64,000 nucleotides of DNA, taken from assembly GCA_950022655.1 (NCBI GenBank), contig OX465579.1:46541950-46605949 (forward strand), in the 5' to 3' direction. Of the stretch, positions 23,620 to 35,876 are shown piece by piece; the first letter of the stretch is position 1; each line of letters begins with the position of its first letter. The notes under the pieces were generated by a model. The model worked only from the letters and a program-made list of their open reading frames with translations. It searched no databases and was not told the origin of the DNA. The position numbers were made by a program, and so were the translations under genes. This stretch comes from Alentia gelatinosa (taxonomy: Eukaryota > Annelida > Polychaeta > Phyllodocida > Polynoidae).

Positions 23620-24255
23620 AGAAAATCTGTTTGACTGCGTCGACAAGGACATTTATCTATACAAGCTGGCGGAGGCTCGAGTCGGGCTGAATGAATTGAG
23701 ATGGTTTAATTCATACTTGAAAGAAGAAGATGCTACACAAAGTACGCTGAGCATAGGTCAGGACAAGGTTGCATGAAGTATGGAATACTGCAGGGTTTCA
23801 TACTGGGACCTTTGCTATTCTTGATTTATGTAAACAATGTGTCTCATTTCCCAGGAGATTTCGATTTTATTATGCATGCAGATGATTTGGTTGTGTTAGC
23901 AAGTGGCATATATTTAAAGGCAGCTACCACGACATATGTTTAAAGGAAGCAGAAACACAAAGCGTAAACAGGCTAACCATCAACTTGAGTTTACAAACTC
24001 GATAGACTCCATATTAGAATAATACTTATTCATTAACGGAGAACAGATATAATAAGCACCAACATGAACTACTTAGGGGCATTAATAGCCTCACGACTGA
24101 CATTCCAAATACACTCGGAGACAATGGTCCAAGAAATGAACGACAAGTCAGCAGTTTTTGGTAAGGTACGAACACTAATATATAAGAAATCTGCGATTAA
24201 AATACTCAAAACCTGCACGTACCACTGGCAGACTACTGCTCTTTCCTATTGGTAG
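23620..24255 (+). pseudogene. Degenerate non-LTR retrotransposon fragment (reverse transcriptase)
   Basis: Reverse-transcriptase blocks are readable on the plus strand despite frameshifts. FDCVDKDI at about 23630 matches the F-D-V-H region with the first catalytic Asp. A single open stretch around 23775-23900 then reads GILQGFILGPLLFLIYVNN, followed by HADDLVVLA, the YADD-like catalytic box with Tyr changed to His. Further on, YLGALIASRLTF (from 24067) matches the block after the active site. Frame breaks lie between the pieces. This is a dead, 5'- and 3'-truncated LINE copy of the CR1/Jockey-like RT type. No poly-A tail or target duplication could be placed. Confidence 0.75.
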
Positions 24256-25696
24256 TTGCGTAAAAAAATCACAAAACTAATGTGGAGAAATGTAACGGTT
24301 TAACATTAGGGCTAACCGGAGGGTTGGCTGTAATGCGTCACAGAGGAGATTGTTGCTACCCACGCCAAGTTCGGTCACGTGACCTGCCCACGTGACTTCA
24401 CTTTCACACCCCTGTCGTCCACTTTATCCTGGGAGGCCAACAACATCGGATCCCACCCATTGTTCATAATTTAAGACTTGAGCAAGTCTACCACCCACCC
24501 TACAAAAACCCTTCACTCTCACTTCCTCAATTTCCCCGACTTCGTAGGGCCATTTCAATAGCTTGTGACATTTCCCTTACTTTGTATTACTCTAAAATTT
24601 CTCTCGTTGTCTATCTAAGTGTAACTCAATATATTTTATCCATACTAAGGCGCCTCTGTGTTCTGAATTAGCATTACGTAAAGAAGCATATCAGAAAAAT
24701 AGGATTATCAGTAGTACAAATCTACTAGCGAAATGTGCAGCGCAGATTCCGAGAGAGAGAGGAGACTGTTACTACTACTGGACAGGCATTATAATACCGA
24801 TTTGCCTAAGACTAGATATTAAACGGAACTCATCTGTATTTATCATTAATGTGACCTCGTGTTGTTGAAGTTATCAATCCTTTAGTATGGAAGCACGACC
24901 GTATATGATGGAGTACAATAAACCCTTTTTCTAAATGCCAATAAGTGATAAATTCCCCTCATGTTTAGTCGTTATCAGATGAATTCGTTCGGTTTTCAGC
25001 AGATCTTATTCATTTTTCTTCTCTTAAACATATGTATTATAGTGGAAGCGGTGGTAGAAGGTAGAACACCTTATTGCGATATCCCGTGGCGTTTTTATTA
25101 TTCCTTTCATCGGAGAAGCTTTATTACATCGCTACGAGAGATTGATAAACAACCATATATATAAATTGGAATTTTCAACTTTATATTGGACGTCTTATCA
25201 AGACGAAAAGAGAATGAGTAAAATTATATTACGGAGAGGATTAAAGTTTTCCATGCTAGCCTTTTTGAGTAATTGAGTATGAACTAATTAAAGGTGTATT
25301 TGAACTTTCGTGAACACACTCTCGATACCCTCCTTTATATGATTGAACTGAGTCACTATGGATTGATTATTTTGTATTTGCATTAGAAAGTGAACATTAA
25401 ATAGCCATATAAATACTCTGTACAATGAGAAATATCACATATATATATATGGATCCAAACGTACAACGTTGCTGTGTTTTAATGTCCCCTTTTGACTATT
25501 TGTCATGGAAATAACACCATCTCTTTCTATACTTCGTACCCGGGTATTTTATGCCGTAACAACCACCGGAGACTGATCGCTGCGAATAAGAATCAGCGAT
25601 TTATAATAGCGAGTGACTGGGAGCTGAAGACTGGTCTTTGAGCAAGAATTCGCACGTCAGCCTCACACTTATCACAGCCGAAGACCATACACTCCC

Positions 25697-25700
<4 letters not shown>

Positions 25701-25783
<83 letters not shown>

Positions 25784-25810
25784 CTCTCTTTCTCTTTCTC
25801 TCTCGCTCTC
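25701..25810. repeat. (CT)n microsatellite
   Basis: About 80 bases of pure CT are followed by about 30 bases of interrupted CT/TTTCTC. Open frames made of Ser-Leu repeats across it are artefacts. Confidence 0.97.
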
Positions 25811-27385
25811 AATATATTAAATATGGTGACGACAACTTGGGACCAGGTATGGTAATCGGTGTTGACGGCCGCGGGAGAGGCTGAAGTAAGGATAGTTCCC
25901 CATGGGAAGGAATATAGGCGCAGACTGTGAAAACAAAAGCGGACGGAGCATGGGGCATCAAGGCCCGCATTAGTCCAGCATTAGCCCAGCATGCGCCGAC
26001 GTATTATAAATGCAAGGCGTACTTCTTACTATATCGTCTTTGTAAGGTGTCATGGATTGTAGGAATTGTGACCAGAGAAAGCTAATCAAGCAATGCCGAT
26101 GAAAGGCTTTAGGCCAGAAAAAGGGACTTCATTCAGAAGCTCATAAACCAAATGTTAAGGCTTTGAAGAAAATGCAGAAGAATGATGGGAAAAGTAGTAG
26201 GGGAATACAGCAATGATAAGAGTGATACTGAATTCCATCGAGAGTAAAGGAAAGGAACAGAAGATAATCTCACTCCATACTTTTTCTTAGTAATGAGGGG
26301 TGGAGCATTAAGACTTGTACGATTTCCCAATACCGCGTTGAACGCGTTCTATATGTTTTTGTGCCGTGCATCTCGGAGTAGCATGATTACTATGGAATAT
26401 ATAGAAATATAAGCTTCACACGCGAGCTTCTGAAAGCTGGAGTAAAGACCTTCCAAACAGGAACCAGTACACGTATAATGCAGCAGTCCCTTGCTTCATT
26501 AGCAGAGGCAATGCAGTCAAAGTCCAGTGAGTGTGAATGGGGAGATATAGGGAGTTGAGGATAGAAGGCGACAGACGTTGCATGTTCAGCATACGCATTG
26601 CATTTCTGCATGCCATATCGACCAGAACCTTTAATGTTTCTTCTGGTAGAGTCTGCACATATAGAATGTACTCTATAGCATGCAACGTATGCGTACAATG
26701 ACCTGCATGACAAGCCTGGAGTAATATGGAGGCTTCTCCCATATGCTAATGGAAAAGGTTCCTCATTTACGAGAATGCAAGAAATAACATTTGGAATGTG
26801 TCATTATATTGGGCTTTGTCAGGAAATATTGATCTTAAATTTTCGTGACAAAACCCTTGATCAATATGTCCTAACAGAGAATTTCATATTCTGTACTTTT
26901 ACATGCCACCCTATATTTCACCCTATATGTAAAGCTATAGAAAAAAGAACTTTTTACTCGAGAGGCACCTATTTGCACATTAGTCTGAATTGCTCAACGA
27001 ATCATATCGTTATGTGAGTGACATTAACCTCCCTGCATTCTCATATGTCAATAACTTATAAACAAAAACCACTTCAGTGAATATAAATGAGATATATGAC
27101 GTGACTGATGCACAGTCAATAAGGAAAAACCAAACCAAGGCGGCACTTTTTTTTCTATTCGTGTATTTATACTGCGAAGGCTTCAGCTTTCGCCGGTATG
27201 AGTGCCCTCACAGTCATTTGGTACATTCATGTAACTCATATTAACAGAAACATGAGGAATTCGTTACATAATACAAAATGTTCAGTTATACGATATAAAG
27301 AAAACGGATGCATGATTGTATATAGTCGAAACATGTGGACGTCTTTTTCTCTATGGATCGTACTGCTGGCTGTACCAACACAAAC

Positions 27386-27388
<3 letters not shown>

Positions 27389-27450
<62 letters not shown>
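27389..27450. repeat. (TA)n microsatellite
   Basis: An uninterrupted TA repeat of about 62 bases. Confidence 0.97.
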
Positions 27451-27451
<1 letters not shown>

Positions 27452-30400
27452 GTCTTATGGGGAAATGATCTCCATGCAGCATCTGTATTGTATATTGTAT
27501 ATGATCCCAGCCATCCCAAGATGACCCATAGAATGGTTTGTGGCTGTAGCGGAGTGTGCCTCGGCCATCTTGGTGCGCTCGTTTTGAGACGACTTACACG
27601 ACCCAGCGGGGCCGACCAGAGAGAGGACGCGTTGTTTACAGCGTTCCGAGCATGTTGAGCACATCTGGAAGTCTTGAGCTGCTCGTCCCACCGTTGTCAA
27701 GGCAACAGTTAAAAAGCTTCCGCCAGGGTATAAGGAGGGCACTGATGCCGATGTGTTTTTGAACACGCAATAGTTCAGGGCGATCAAAGGTTGACCCCCT
27801 ACGTACTATACAATGTTTTTGACCCTGTAAGTTGTACAACATCAGGAAAAAAGTCATCTGCACGAAGCGTGCGTAGCAAACAGACATAAATACGGGGCAG
27901 GCTTTCAGTTGCATCTGTAACATTGGTATTAGAATACACCTTCGATTATAGAGATCTGCTATAGATATAATAGACGTTTTGAATCACCTGATAATGTGAG
28001 AATGGCTAAAGAATGAGCCAGGCTATAAGTTGTGTTGTTGTTCGAGGACAGAAAGTTACAGAGTGACGTTCAAAGCATGCACAGGACCGGTGCGGTGGGG
28101 CAATATGATGACGAAGCGCGCTCCATTCAGGAAATACGATTATTGAAGCTCTACCTTGGCAGCTCGGCAGTATACCGTGCAATATCAATTTGAGGAGCAC
28201 AACTCTTTGTTCTCTCCACAAAGACCGATGGACCGGTCGCTCCACTGATCGTCCGGGTTCGGACGGGGTATTGGGAAACGGGACGTCGATCTATATTGTT
28301 CATGGTCAATGGGCTGTCGCGGCGCATGCGCGGAGAGGACGCCGCCTGGCGGGGGAGAGTGGGCTGGACGCAGACTGCCGGGGTAAACACGGAGATACGA
28401 ACCACGTGTAGACCACCTACACCGACTCAAACAAGACCAAATAAATAAATCCCGCTCAACGTACATTATCACTACTCTGCATCCTGCCCTGCTCACACTG
28501 TTTGCCCCATTGTCTAATCGCCTAAGAGCGGGGATGTAGGGAGGGGGCTGGGCACGGAACTGACTTCAATTTTGCAAACATCCCGTGCAGGGATAGTTTA
28601 AAGATGAAATCGATATTGGTGTAGATAAAAATGGTGTCTCGCCCTCCTTTATTTGCCTGGCCACGGTTGTTGCAACTTGAATATTTGCTCTCGCTGTAAA
28701 AAAATTGCACTTCACCAAAACACACGTATTAGCCTTAATAATACATACATGTAGCAGAGTCACAAGAATTGAAGCAGCCCGCGTGTTTGACTTGTGTGGA
28801 CTGTGCTGTGTGTGCCTCCATCACGAAGAGATGTGTTATTTCAGACATTGCACCAAGTCAGTGTGAGTATCATCACGAACATGAGTAGATAAGGTAAAAA
28901 CCTAAATTCGTAGAACTCGCAGAAATATCTGTGGTATTGTTTTTCCCGCATACCCTCTTCATGACTCTCGTGTAAGCATGCATGTTCCTTTAGCCACAGC
29001 TGTGGCGAACACAAATGGCATTTCTCTCATTCAAAAGCCCAATGGATGTAGCTGTAAGGTACATTACTAGTCGTCGCGACCAGGAGGCGACACTGGGCAC
29101 TAACACAGGTGATGAGCGCGATGAGTCACGCATAGACTAAGTCAATCAATAGGTAAACACCTAACATATAGGACTACCCGTACTCGGTCGCAATATAAGG
29201 TAGAAACTCCACGGCAAACTGGTAATGCATATCTGAATTAGTTTGTAATTATCGATGTCAACATATAGCATGCGCACTTTAATGGAGGACTCGTACATCG
29301 ATCTGTCTCCAGTTTATGGTTGCTACATTACAGGTATATCATGCATATCTCAAGTCGGTGGCGATAGACATGCGGAAAAGAAACCCTATCAAAACATCAT
29401 TATCATGTCTCTATAAGAGAATCTGGTACATTTGTAAATTGATGTGGCCTTTGATGTTAGTAACCCTTTTATCTAACTGAGGGAATACGCTCTTATTTCA
29501 ACCTTTATCCCCACAAAGGATTATCTATTTTCAATAACATCAAGATTTATCTTTAGTAAAGAGTAGCGTCACCTGCTAGACGTGTGGTTTGTCGTACATT
29601 GATAAATGGAGGTCCTTTCTTACAATGTACATGACAGAATGACCGACCATTGTCTGTTTAGGCTTATCATTATTGAATTAAGTGCTGTACCACTATGTCA
29701 AGCAGGTTTATATTCGAGGATATATATGGTCTAAATTTTAAAGTCAGCCGAATATTTGTATCACTTGATTCATAATGCCACATGCGTCCAGATCTTCCGA
29801 GAACAAGTCTTGTTTATATTGACACAAGTAATCCGCAAGTCTTGGCATTCGATAAATGCCATGGTAAGATGTTATAAATAATTATCAAAGAACAATTTCA
29901 TCAGGCCAATATGACCAAGGGCTGAGGGGAATAATTCATGAGTCCTATAGAGTGATCAATTATATATAAGGATACAACTCTTTAGAATTCTCCTCCATCT
30001 ACTCAGTTCTAGTTAGCTTTCGTTGAATTCACCAGTATCCTGTGATTCTCGTTAGTATCTCTCCCCTTGAATTCTATAACCTTGGGCGTGTGTATCATAC
30101 GTGCCAAACTTCGAAGAGATGTAAAGCCTGTGTGTTGATTCATCTGCTTAGGTGAAAAGTGATATCTTTATGTCGCATATAATACCTCAGAAAATCTTTG
30201 ATTCCCTTCTTAGTGCATGAGTTTGTGATTCATAACACCTTCTTATCTATAGCAACTATAAAGTCATGTAGGAGGGATTTCACTGCGCTCGGTTCCTGAA
30301 ACATCGGTGGTATTTTAACGAGCACGAATACAAGTAAGTCACTTAAAACATGTGAATGCACTTACTTCTACTATCATCACTACACATACTGCAAACAAGT

Positions 30401-30940
30401 TTCGAATAAAGCAATATCAATGTTACTTCGTGCTTTTGTACATCAATGGCTCTAACCATACTGTAAACTCGATATTGATCAGGTCACCTTTATTTCTGGA
30501 ATCCCCACCTTTTACCTCTGGTGAAAGAAGCTCACGTTGGAGTCATACATCTTAGTAACTTTGTTCTATGTGTATGATTTTAATGACTGGTGTATTTAAA
30601 AGAAATACCAAAGCTTGGTTTTATCGCTTAGGAAAAATACGTCACCTCGGCAAGTTGTAATAACCTGATTGGACAAATTATTATTTCGTTTCCATAAATC
30701 AAAATTCCGGAAATAGCAAACAATGAGATCAGAATCTGCAATAACTCTTGGTGTGGTATAGTAGCCTAGAGGCGAGTTACAATTTATTTTTCATTGACAA
30801 TTTATTTTTCATTAGAGCCACGACATAAATGTTAAGTAGGCCTACAGATTCAGGTGAATTGTATATTCCTTCCTTAGATAATCGAATTGAACTCATAGTA
30901 ATTTGTAATTAATAACACCCCATAAAGCATCTCGGTTGTT

Positions 30941-31500
30941 TACTGTAAATCCCTGGTGAGCCAGTGGATGATCCATACAACCACTATCACCACTCCTGGG
31001 AGCGCTGACGTGGTGCTGTCTGGTGTAAAACAACCATTTACCCCCCGGCTCGGGCGCTGACAGCACCGGTCAGCCCGCCATTGCCCGCCGTCCCCCGGGA
31101 CTCCACAGGACATCTGTGAGTAAGGAGAGGGGACACGGGGCGGATCCAAACAGGACTCGGCACCAGTCCCACAACCAGCAATCACTCGTCCACCAGAGGG
31201 TGCGCGGGTGGTGGTGGGGATGTCCCTGCGGCTTGGCGGGCTGGGCGGGCGGGCGGGCGGGTGGCCGTGGTTGGCTCTGGTGACCGCACCCACGACACAT
31301 CTCCGGTTGTCGGCGCCCTGGCAGCGCCCACTACGCCTACCTGAGCTGTTTCCGTAATGTCCATTACCGACCACTGGATAATCCCCACTTCCGCCCCCAC
31401 TTCCGGTGGCCCTACGCGCCGCGAACTCCCCTTAAGACAGGTTCTGTGCGCATGCGTAGGTCACGTGAGCCCTTCTTAGCAAACACGCCGGTAAAGTGTT
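30941..31500. promoter_or_regulatory. GC-rich island with promoter-type motifs (candidate)
   Basis: A GC- and CpG-rich block contains a GGGC repeat (31235-31261), ETS-like ACTTCCGGTGG (31400 region), an NRF1-like GTGCGCATGCGT (31446-31457) and an E-box palindrome TCACGTGA (31461-31468). This grouping is typical of CpG promoters in animals. No first exon is identifiable on either strand, so this is a candidate only. Confidence 0.25.
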
Positions 31501-31633
31501 TAGAGCCGCATATCAGTGAGTAAATGGGAAAATCCTCGCCCTTGCGCATTAAACGTGACCGTACATGTTATTCTATGATAGTGCATCACCATACCTGTCT
31601 GGGATTCTCCTCGAATTCCTGCTACAAATCCAA

Positions 31634-31655
31634 CCCCCCCCCCCCCCCCCCCCCC
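31634..31655. repeat. C22 homopolymer
   Basis: Twenty-two consecutive C on the plus strand. The exact length is likely to be unreliable in sequencing. Confidence 0.9.
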
Positions 31656-32552
31656 AACACAACTGAAAGATTTATGAGATGATCGTTTCTGATGTATATA
31701 CTTACTGTTTCCTATGAAAAAAAAAATTAGACCATTGTTTAATATGATAGATGTGCTTTATATCATAGTTATGCCTATGTAAACAATCAATTTCTTAATA
31801 GGAAAGGAATGCCTAGTTATCTCCTGAGTGAAGAAAAATCCCTGTTTCTCAATAAATAGTTGTCACAGTGTCTATATATCGAATGCTAATAGGATATACA
31901 CATGTACATTCGACGATTATCCCAAGTAGGCCTATGTGTATTGACGAATTCCCCAAAATATACTCATGTAGTTTCAGTAATATTTGCTTTCATTATTACA
32001 TATATTGTATTTATTATGCACCGTTTCCTGACGTGTGGCATGACAATATTAGTGCGCTTTAGTTATGCCCTATTTTTCCATACGCACAATGTTCCGTATA
32101 CATGTGCGCTTTATTGCAACCCGGCACATTGAAGCCTACAACATATCTGTATACGCTGGGTATATCCATAGTTCCCATAGGTTTACTATAGAAACTTTGT
32201 ATTGGATGGACGAAAATAAGTGTTTATTTTCCCATTACTGTACATGCAAATAATCTAACGTGTTTAGAGCATCAATGATGTGCAAAACACAAAGAGGATA
32301 TGATGAGCTTAGGAGAACGGGGTTGAGAGAGTTAGAGCAGGGTGCGGACACGACTGTTGGCCAGTCTCTAGTCTGGTCAGGAGCTGACTGACTCCGCCCA
32401 TCCAGATCAAGTGGTCAAGACATCGCCAGTGACGCTCGCCTTACCACTAGCAGGGGACTGGTCCCTGTCCAGCCTGCTTTTATCGTCTCCAGTGTCTTGT
32501 AGGTCAGCGGATCAACCTGTCAATTCGACTCTCTCCTCTCTCTCTCCCATAG

Positions 32553-32649
32553 GATTAACCAACGCCACCCACTCCCCATGTGGGGGCGACTGTACATCCG
32601 GCGCTCCAACAACTCTGGCACCCATAAACCTCTGAAAGACTGCGTCTGA
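32553..32649 (+). CDS. Possible small terminal exon, unknown protein
   Basis: A very pyrimidine-rich tract ending CTCTCTCTCCCATAG is followed by a frame of 31 codons (containing PMWGRLYIRRSNNSG) up to TGA at 32647-32649. The acceptor is strong, but the coding content is short and matches no family I know. A second frame is also open across the same bases. It is listed because it lies downstream of the GC-rich candidate promoter. It may be chance. Confidence 0.15.
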
Positions 32650-33419
32650 GACCAGAGCGCTCCCATGATGCCCTGCGCGTGATCACGTGACACAGCGGCT
32701 GTTTCCTTGGTAACCTGACGACAGTGTACCTGTGATCTATCCATCCTAACGACTGAGATTCGCCCAGCTGGTCACGACCTATTCAGACAGTTAAGCTCTG
32801 AAACAATCGTTTGTCGTCTGCTTCCGTGGAAACAATGTTCCTGCGCTAACCCGCCTGGCATTTGCTCGAGACTCATAAATAAATCACTCGGAGGCTTCCA
32901 TGTTCATAAAAGCTGGGAGTACGGTTACATATAGGGACACTGATGGTGTTTGTTATGTCCTCGCACTCCCTGACCCACCTATTATTACGATGGAGCACAG
33001 AACAAGTCGCAGATCGCAGTACCTCATAAGGCTGTTTTGACATTTTTCAGACTCAACCTATACAACGTTATGGTCGGTAATAAATTTGTATTTACCAGGA
33101 TATTGAGATACGCTACTAGAATTAAAGTGAATCCGATGCCTTTTTATATTCTATGCAGTAAAACGTTATTTTGGGAATTGCTTGGTATTAGGAACTGTAC
33201 CCCTGCTGACCTTTTCTTGACGTGCATTAATATTCAGCTTACACAGGATATGACTCATCTCCAAACAGAAACTCCGTTGTATTATGCGTATTGAGCAGCC
33301 CCGGACCAAAACTCAAAGTATATATAGAGAGAGAACGTGTGTGAAAGGCTTGTGAGGGTGTGAAGGTACAGAGATTGAACGTCTCATTTACATACAGTCT
33401 AGGGCACTACTTTTTAGCG

Positions 33420-33970
33420 CGGACGCGTTTCGCGCATGCGCGGCCCCAGGCGTATTACCTCCCGCTAATACCGGCCGACGGAAATTGGCTGTCGGTTGGC
33501 GTCAGGGGGCGGGGGCTATAGCAGGGCGGGGGAAGTTGGGTAAAGCCGGGACCAGAGTCGGGCGCGAGACGCCCCCGGGTTGCCGACACCTTCTCCGGCA
33601 GGGCGTTGCGGGTCGCGGTGCGTGGAGGCATCTCCAGGGAGCGCCGGAATAAACCCTGCCAACGTTCCCACGCGGTAGCCGACCTATATAGGAGACCCGG
33701 CGCAAACTAGTTACAAACGTAATGGCAAATCCAGGCCTGGCTCACGTGCAGGGCGCGTGCGAGGTGTTCCATTTGTTTGTCGTCTGTCAGGCCGGATTGG
33801 TTCCCGTCGTTTCCTCCAGGCTTTGTTCCCATTGACCTCTGCGTGGAGACCTCCGCTGGGCGCCGCGCAGGAGGACGGGTGGCGTTCCCTGTGGGAGGTG
33901 GTGTTCTTCAAAGCCGTGTTGATGGGTGATGCGCTGGGGGTACATACAGCTCCCGGCGAGGTTTAATCCT
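33420..33970. promoter_or_regulatory. GC-rich CpG island, candidate promoter
   Basis: A block rich in G, C and CpG starts with the perfect NRF1 palindrome CGCGCATGCGCG at 33431-33442. It stands out from the AT-rich surroundings. Several overlapping open frames occur on both strands, as expected from GC-rich DNA, and none has a domain. It could be the promoter and first exon of a short plus-strand gene ending at the exon at 35695. That link is inference. Confidence 0.3.
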
Positions 33971-35564
33971 ATTCACTTCTCTATCCTACAGTATATATAG
34001 AATCCTGATACTATTGTAAGTAAGAAGGGAATGAAGATCGATTATGAAACCATTCCTTTCAGACAAGGAGACTGTGAATCCGGTTTCAAACGAGGCCAGA
34101 ATGAAAGCCGATTTTCTTGTGCCTTAAGTTTGTATATACATGCTATTAATTGGTTTCAGATACTAGCCTAGACGCCAAGGCCTAGACGCGAAGTAATACC
34201 CAGCGAACTACAGAGTCTAGTCCGGGGAGATTATGAAAGTTTTGAACTGAAATCAGTTTATATTCTATTTGCTATTCAACATTGCAAATTTAAGGTATCA
34301 AAGAAAATGCAAAATGGCCGCCGATAATGCACTATTTTGTATGCAAGGTACTTTTCCCGTAATCTACGCTTCCTGGGGGGCTGAGGTAATCTCCACCTGA
34401 TGAATTACGCAGTCCCTAAAGTGTAAGGAGACTAAGGATTAGGAAATAAAACATGGCAAAATCCTCAAGCATTTCACAGCCAATTGAAAAGAACACGAGA
34501 TCAAATTCCGAAACCATTTTCCGATGCCACGATAATTCATGTCCATCAAACATTATGCTATTTTATCTTTATATTACGATAAGAGACTCGTGTCATGAAT
34601 TGGGCAATGGTGTTTCCTAACTGGTAATTGGGACTGGTATATCCGAATATATAGAGCTTTATAGATAGGCTACACGTTTGTTCATACACATATACTCACA
34701 GAAGCTCTACAGTACGATCCATACTCGCGTGTCTCCGTCATAGATCTGGACACAATGAAAGAAGCAGATGGTGTACGGGAAAAGGAGGGGGACAGAGAGA
34801 ACGACCTGGACCTTACCTGTGTAGTCTATTGCTACCTGGATGACGCACGTGTATCTCTACACATGAGTTTATACCTGACAACTGATACGGCCCCCCTTAG
34901 ATAAATCCTATCCATAAGCTGTATTGAATTCGCGAGCAGCTCACATGCCCTCCGTCCATACGCACCTTGAATCCATTCTTCGCTGCTTTGTAGCGAGTAG
35001 CTCGCTCTATACGACTGTGTATGGAGACCATTCATGGCATTCACTCGCCTCCAGTAAAGGTCCCTGTCGCAGGTTTTGTCACTGTATTTTTGCCGTTAAT
35101 CGTCGGCTCTCCCTAGTGAGATTAAATTCTGCAACGTGTTATTTTGTACCGAGAATCCTTTTTGGTACGATGAACTCGATCCGCAACCAATACGACATCA
35201 CTGCTGTGAAATGGTGCGCGATTAATTGCCTTTGAGATCTAGACGCGGGGATCAGTTGTTATCCTATTAACTGTGGAGAAATAGCCTCATTGTGAACGTT
35301 CGCATTGGAAATTAAATTACTTTTTTCCTTCTCCAATTCGTTTCCGATCGTGTTTTATTTCTACCATATAAATAGAGTCAGACATTGCTTCTGAACAGCA
35401 ACATAGTTGATTGCGTTACAGATTCAGTCTTATAAGTCTTATTCGGTTATATGTTATGTAGTTACATTGCTAACGTATGAATATGTTTTTTCTGTGTCTC
35501 TTCATGCATTTCTCTCCATTTAGAACTGTCTTTCTGTCTTTCACTCCCTCTCTCTCTCCCTCTT

Positions 35565-35603
<39 letters not shown>

Positions 35604-35694
35604 TTCATTTAGTTCCTTTTCGTCTACATCTGTCTCCGTAGCCCTCCCACTCCCTCTGTCTCTCTGTATCTATTTATCTTTCTTTCAACGCTAG
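33971..35694. other. Noncoding stretch ending in a long pyrimidine tract
   Basis: AT-rich sequence without a supported exon. From about 35510 to 35694 the plus strand is strongly pyrimidine-rich (CT and CTTT repeats), which creates an unusually long polypyrimidine tract before the AG at 35693-35694. Confidence 0.5.
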
Positions 35695-35876
35695 ATAAAT
35701 CCAATGGTCTGGCCAGCCGGTCAAATCTAGAGGCGATGTACAGGTTTCTGTATTTCTACAGAAACCTGTACAGCAACGAGATACTAGATAAAACAGACAA
35801 AGAGAGACTTTTTAAAAGGGCCAAGAAGAGGAACTCTGTAGAAAGATGGTCATTGGCCAGAAAAGCGAGAAATTAG
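35695..35876 (+). CDS. Candidate terminal exon, unknown basic helical protein, with hairpin
   Basis: After a roughly 180-base pyrimidine tract ending CAACGCTAG, a phase-1 frame reads about 60 residues to TAG at 35874-35876. It includes SNLEAMYRFLYFYRN and a basic end, KRAKKRNSVERWSLARKARN. AATAAA at 35934-35939 lies 58 bases after the stop, where a short 3' UTR would end. The composition (alternating hydrophobic and charged residues) looks like real coding sequence for amphipathic helices. A perfect 16-bp inverted repeat lies inside it. No family is recognised and no upstream exon was found. It could be the last exon of a small gene or a pseudogene. Confidence 0.35.
35737..35772. repeat. Perfect 16-bp hairpin
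   Basis: TGTACAGGTTTCTGTA, loop TTTC, then TACAGAAACCTGTACA. All 16 pairs match. It lies inside the candidate terminal exon. Confidence 0.95.

Larger units (their letters stand above)
24256..30940. other. Intergenic, with microsatellites
   Basis: Mostly AT-rich sequence. It holds a CT repeat (25701-25810), a TA repeat (27389-27450) and modest GC-rich patches at about 27540-27660 and 28200-28420. The latter includes an NRF1-like GGCGCATGCGCG at 28321-28332. A minus-strand open frame of 108 codons at 26416-26742 has no recognised domain. No gene could be supported. Confidence 0.55.

Noticed and set aside
30940..31374. A 144-codon minus-strand frame rich in Pro/Arg/Gly
   Set aside because: It is explained by GC-rich and GGGC repeat sequence, and three overlapping frames are open at once.
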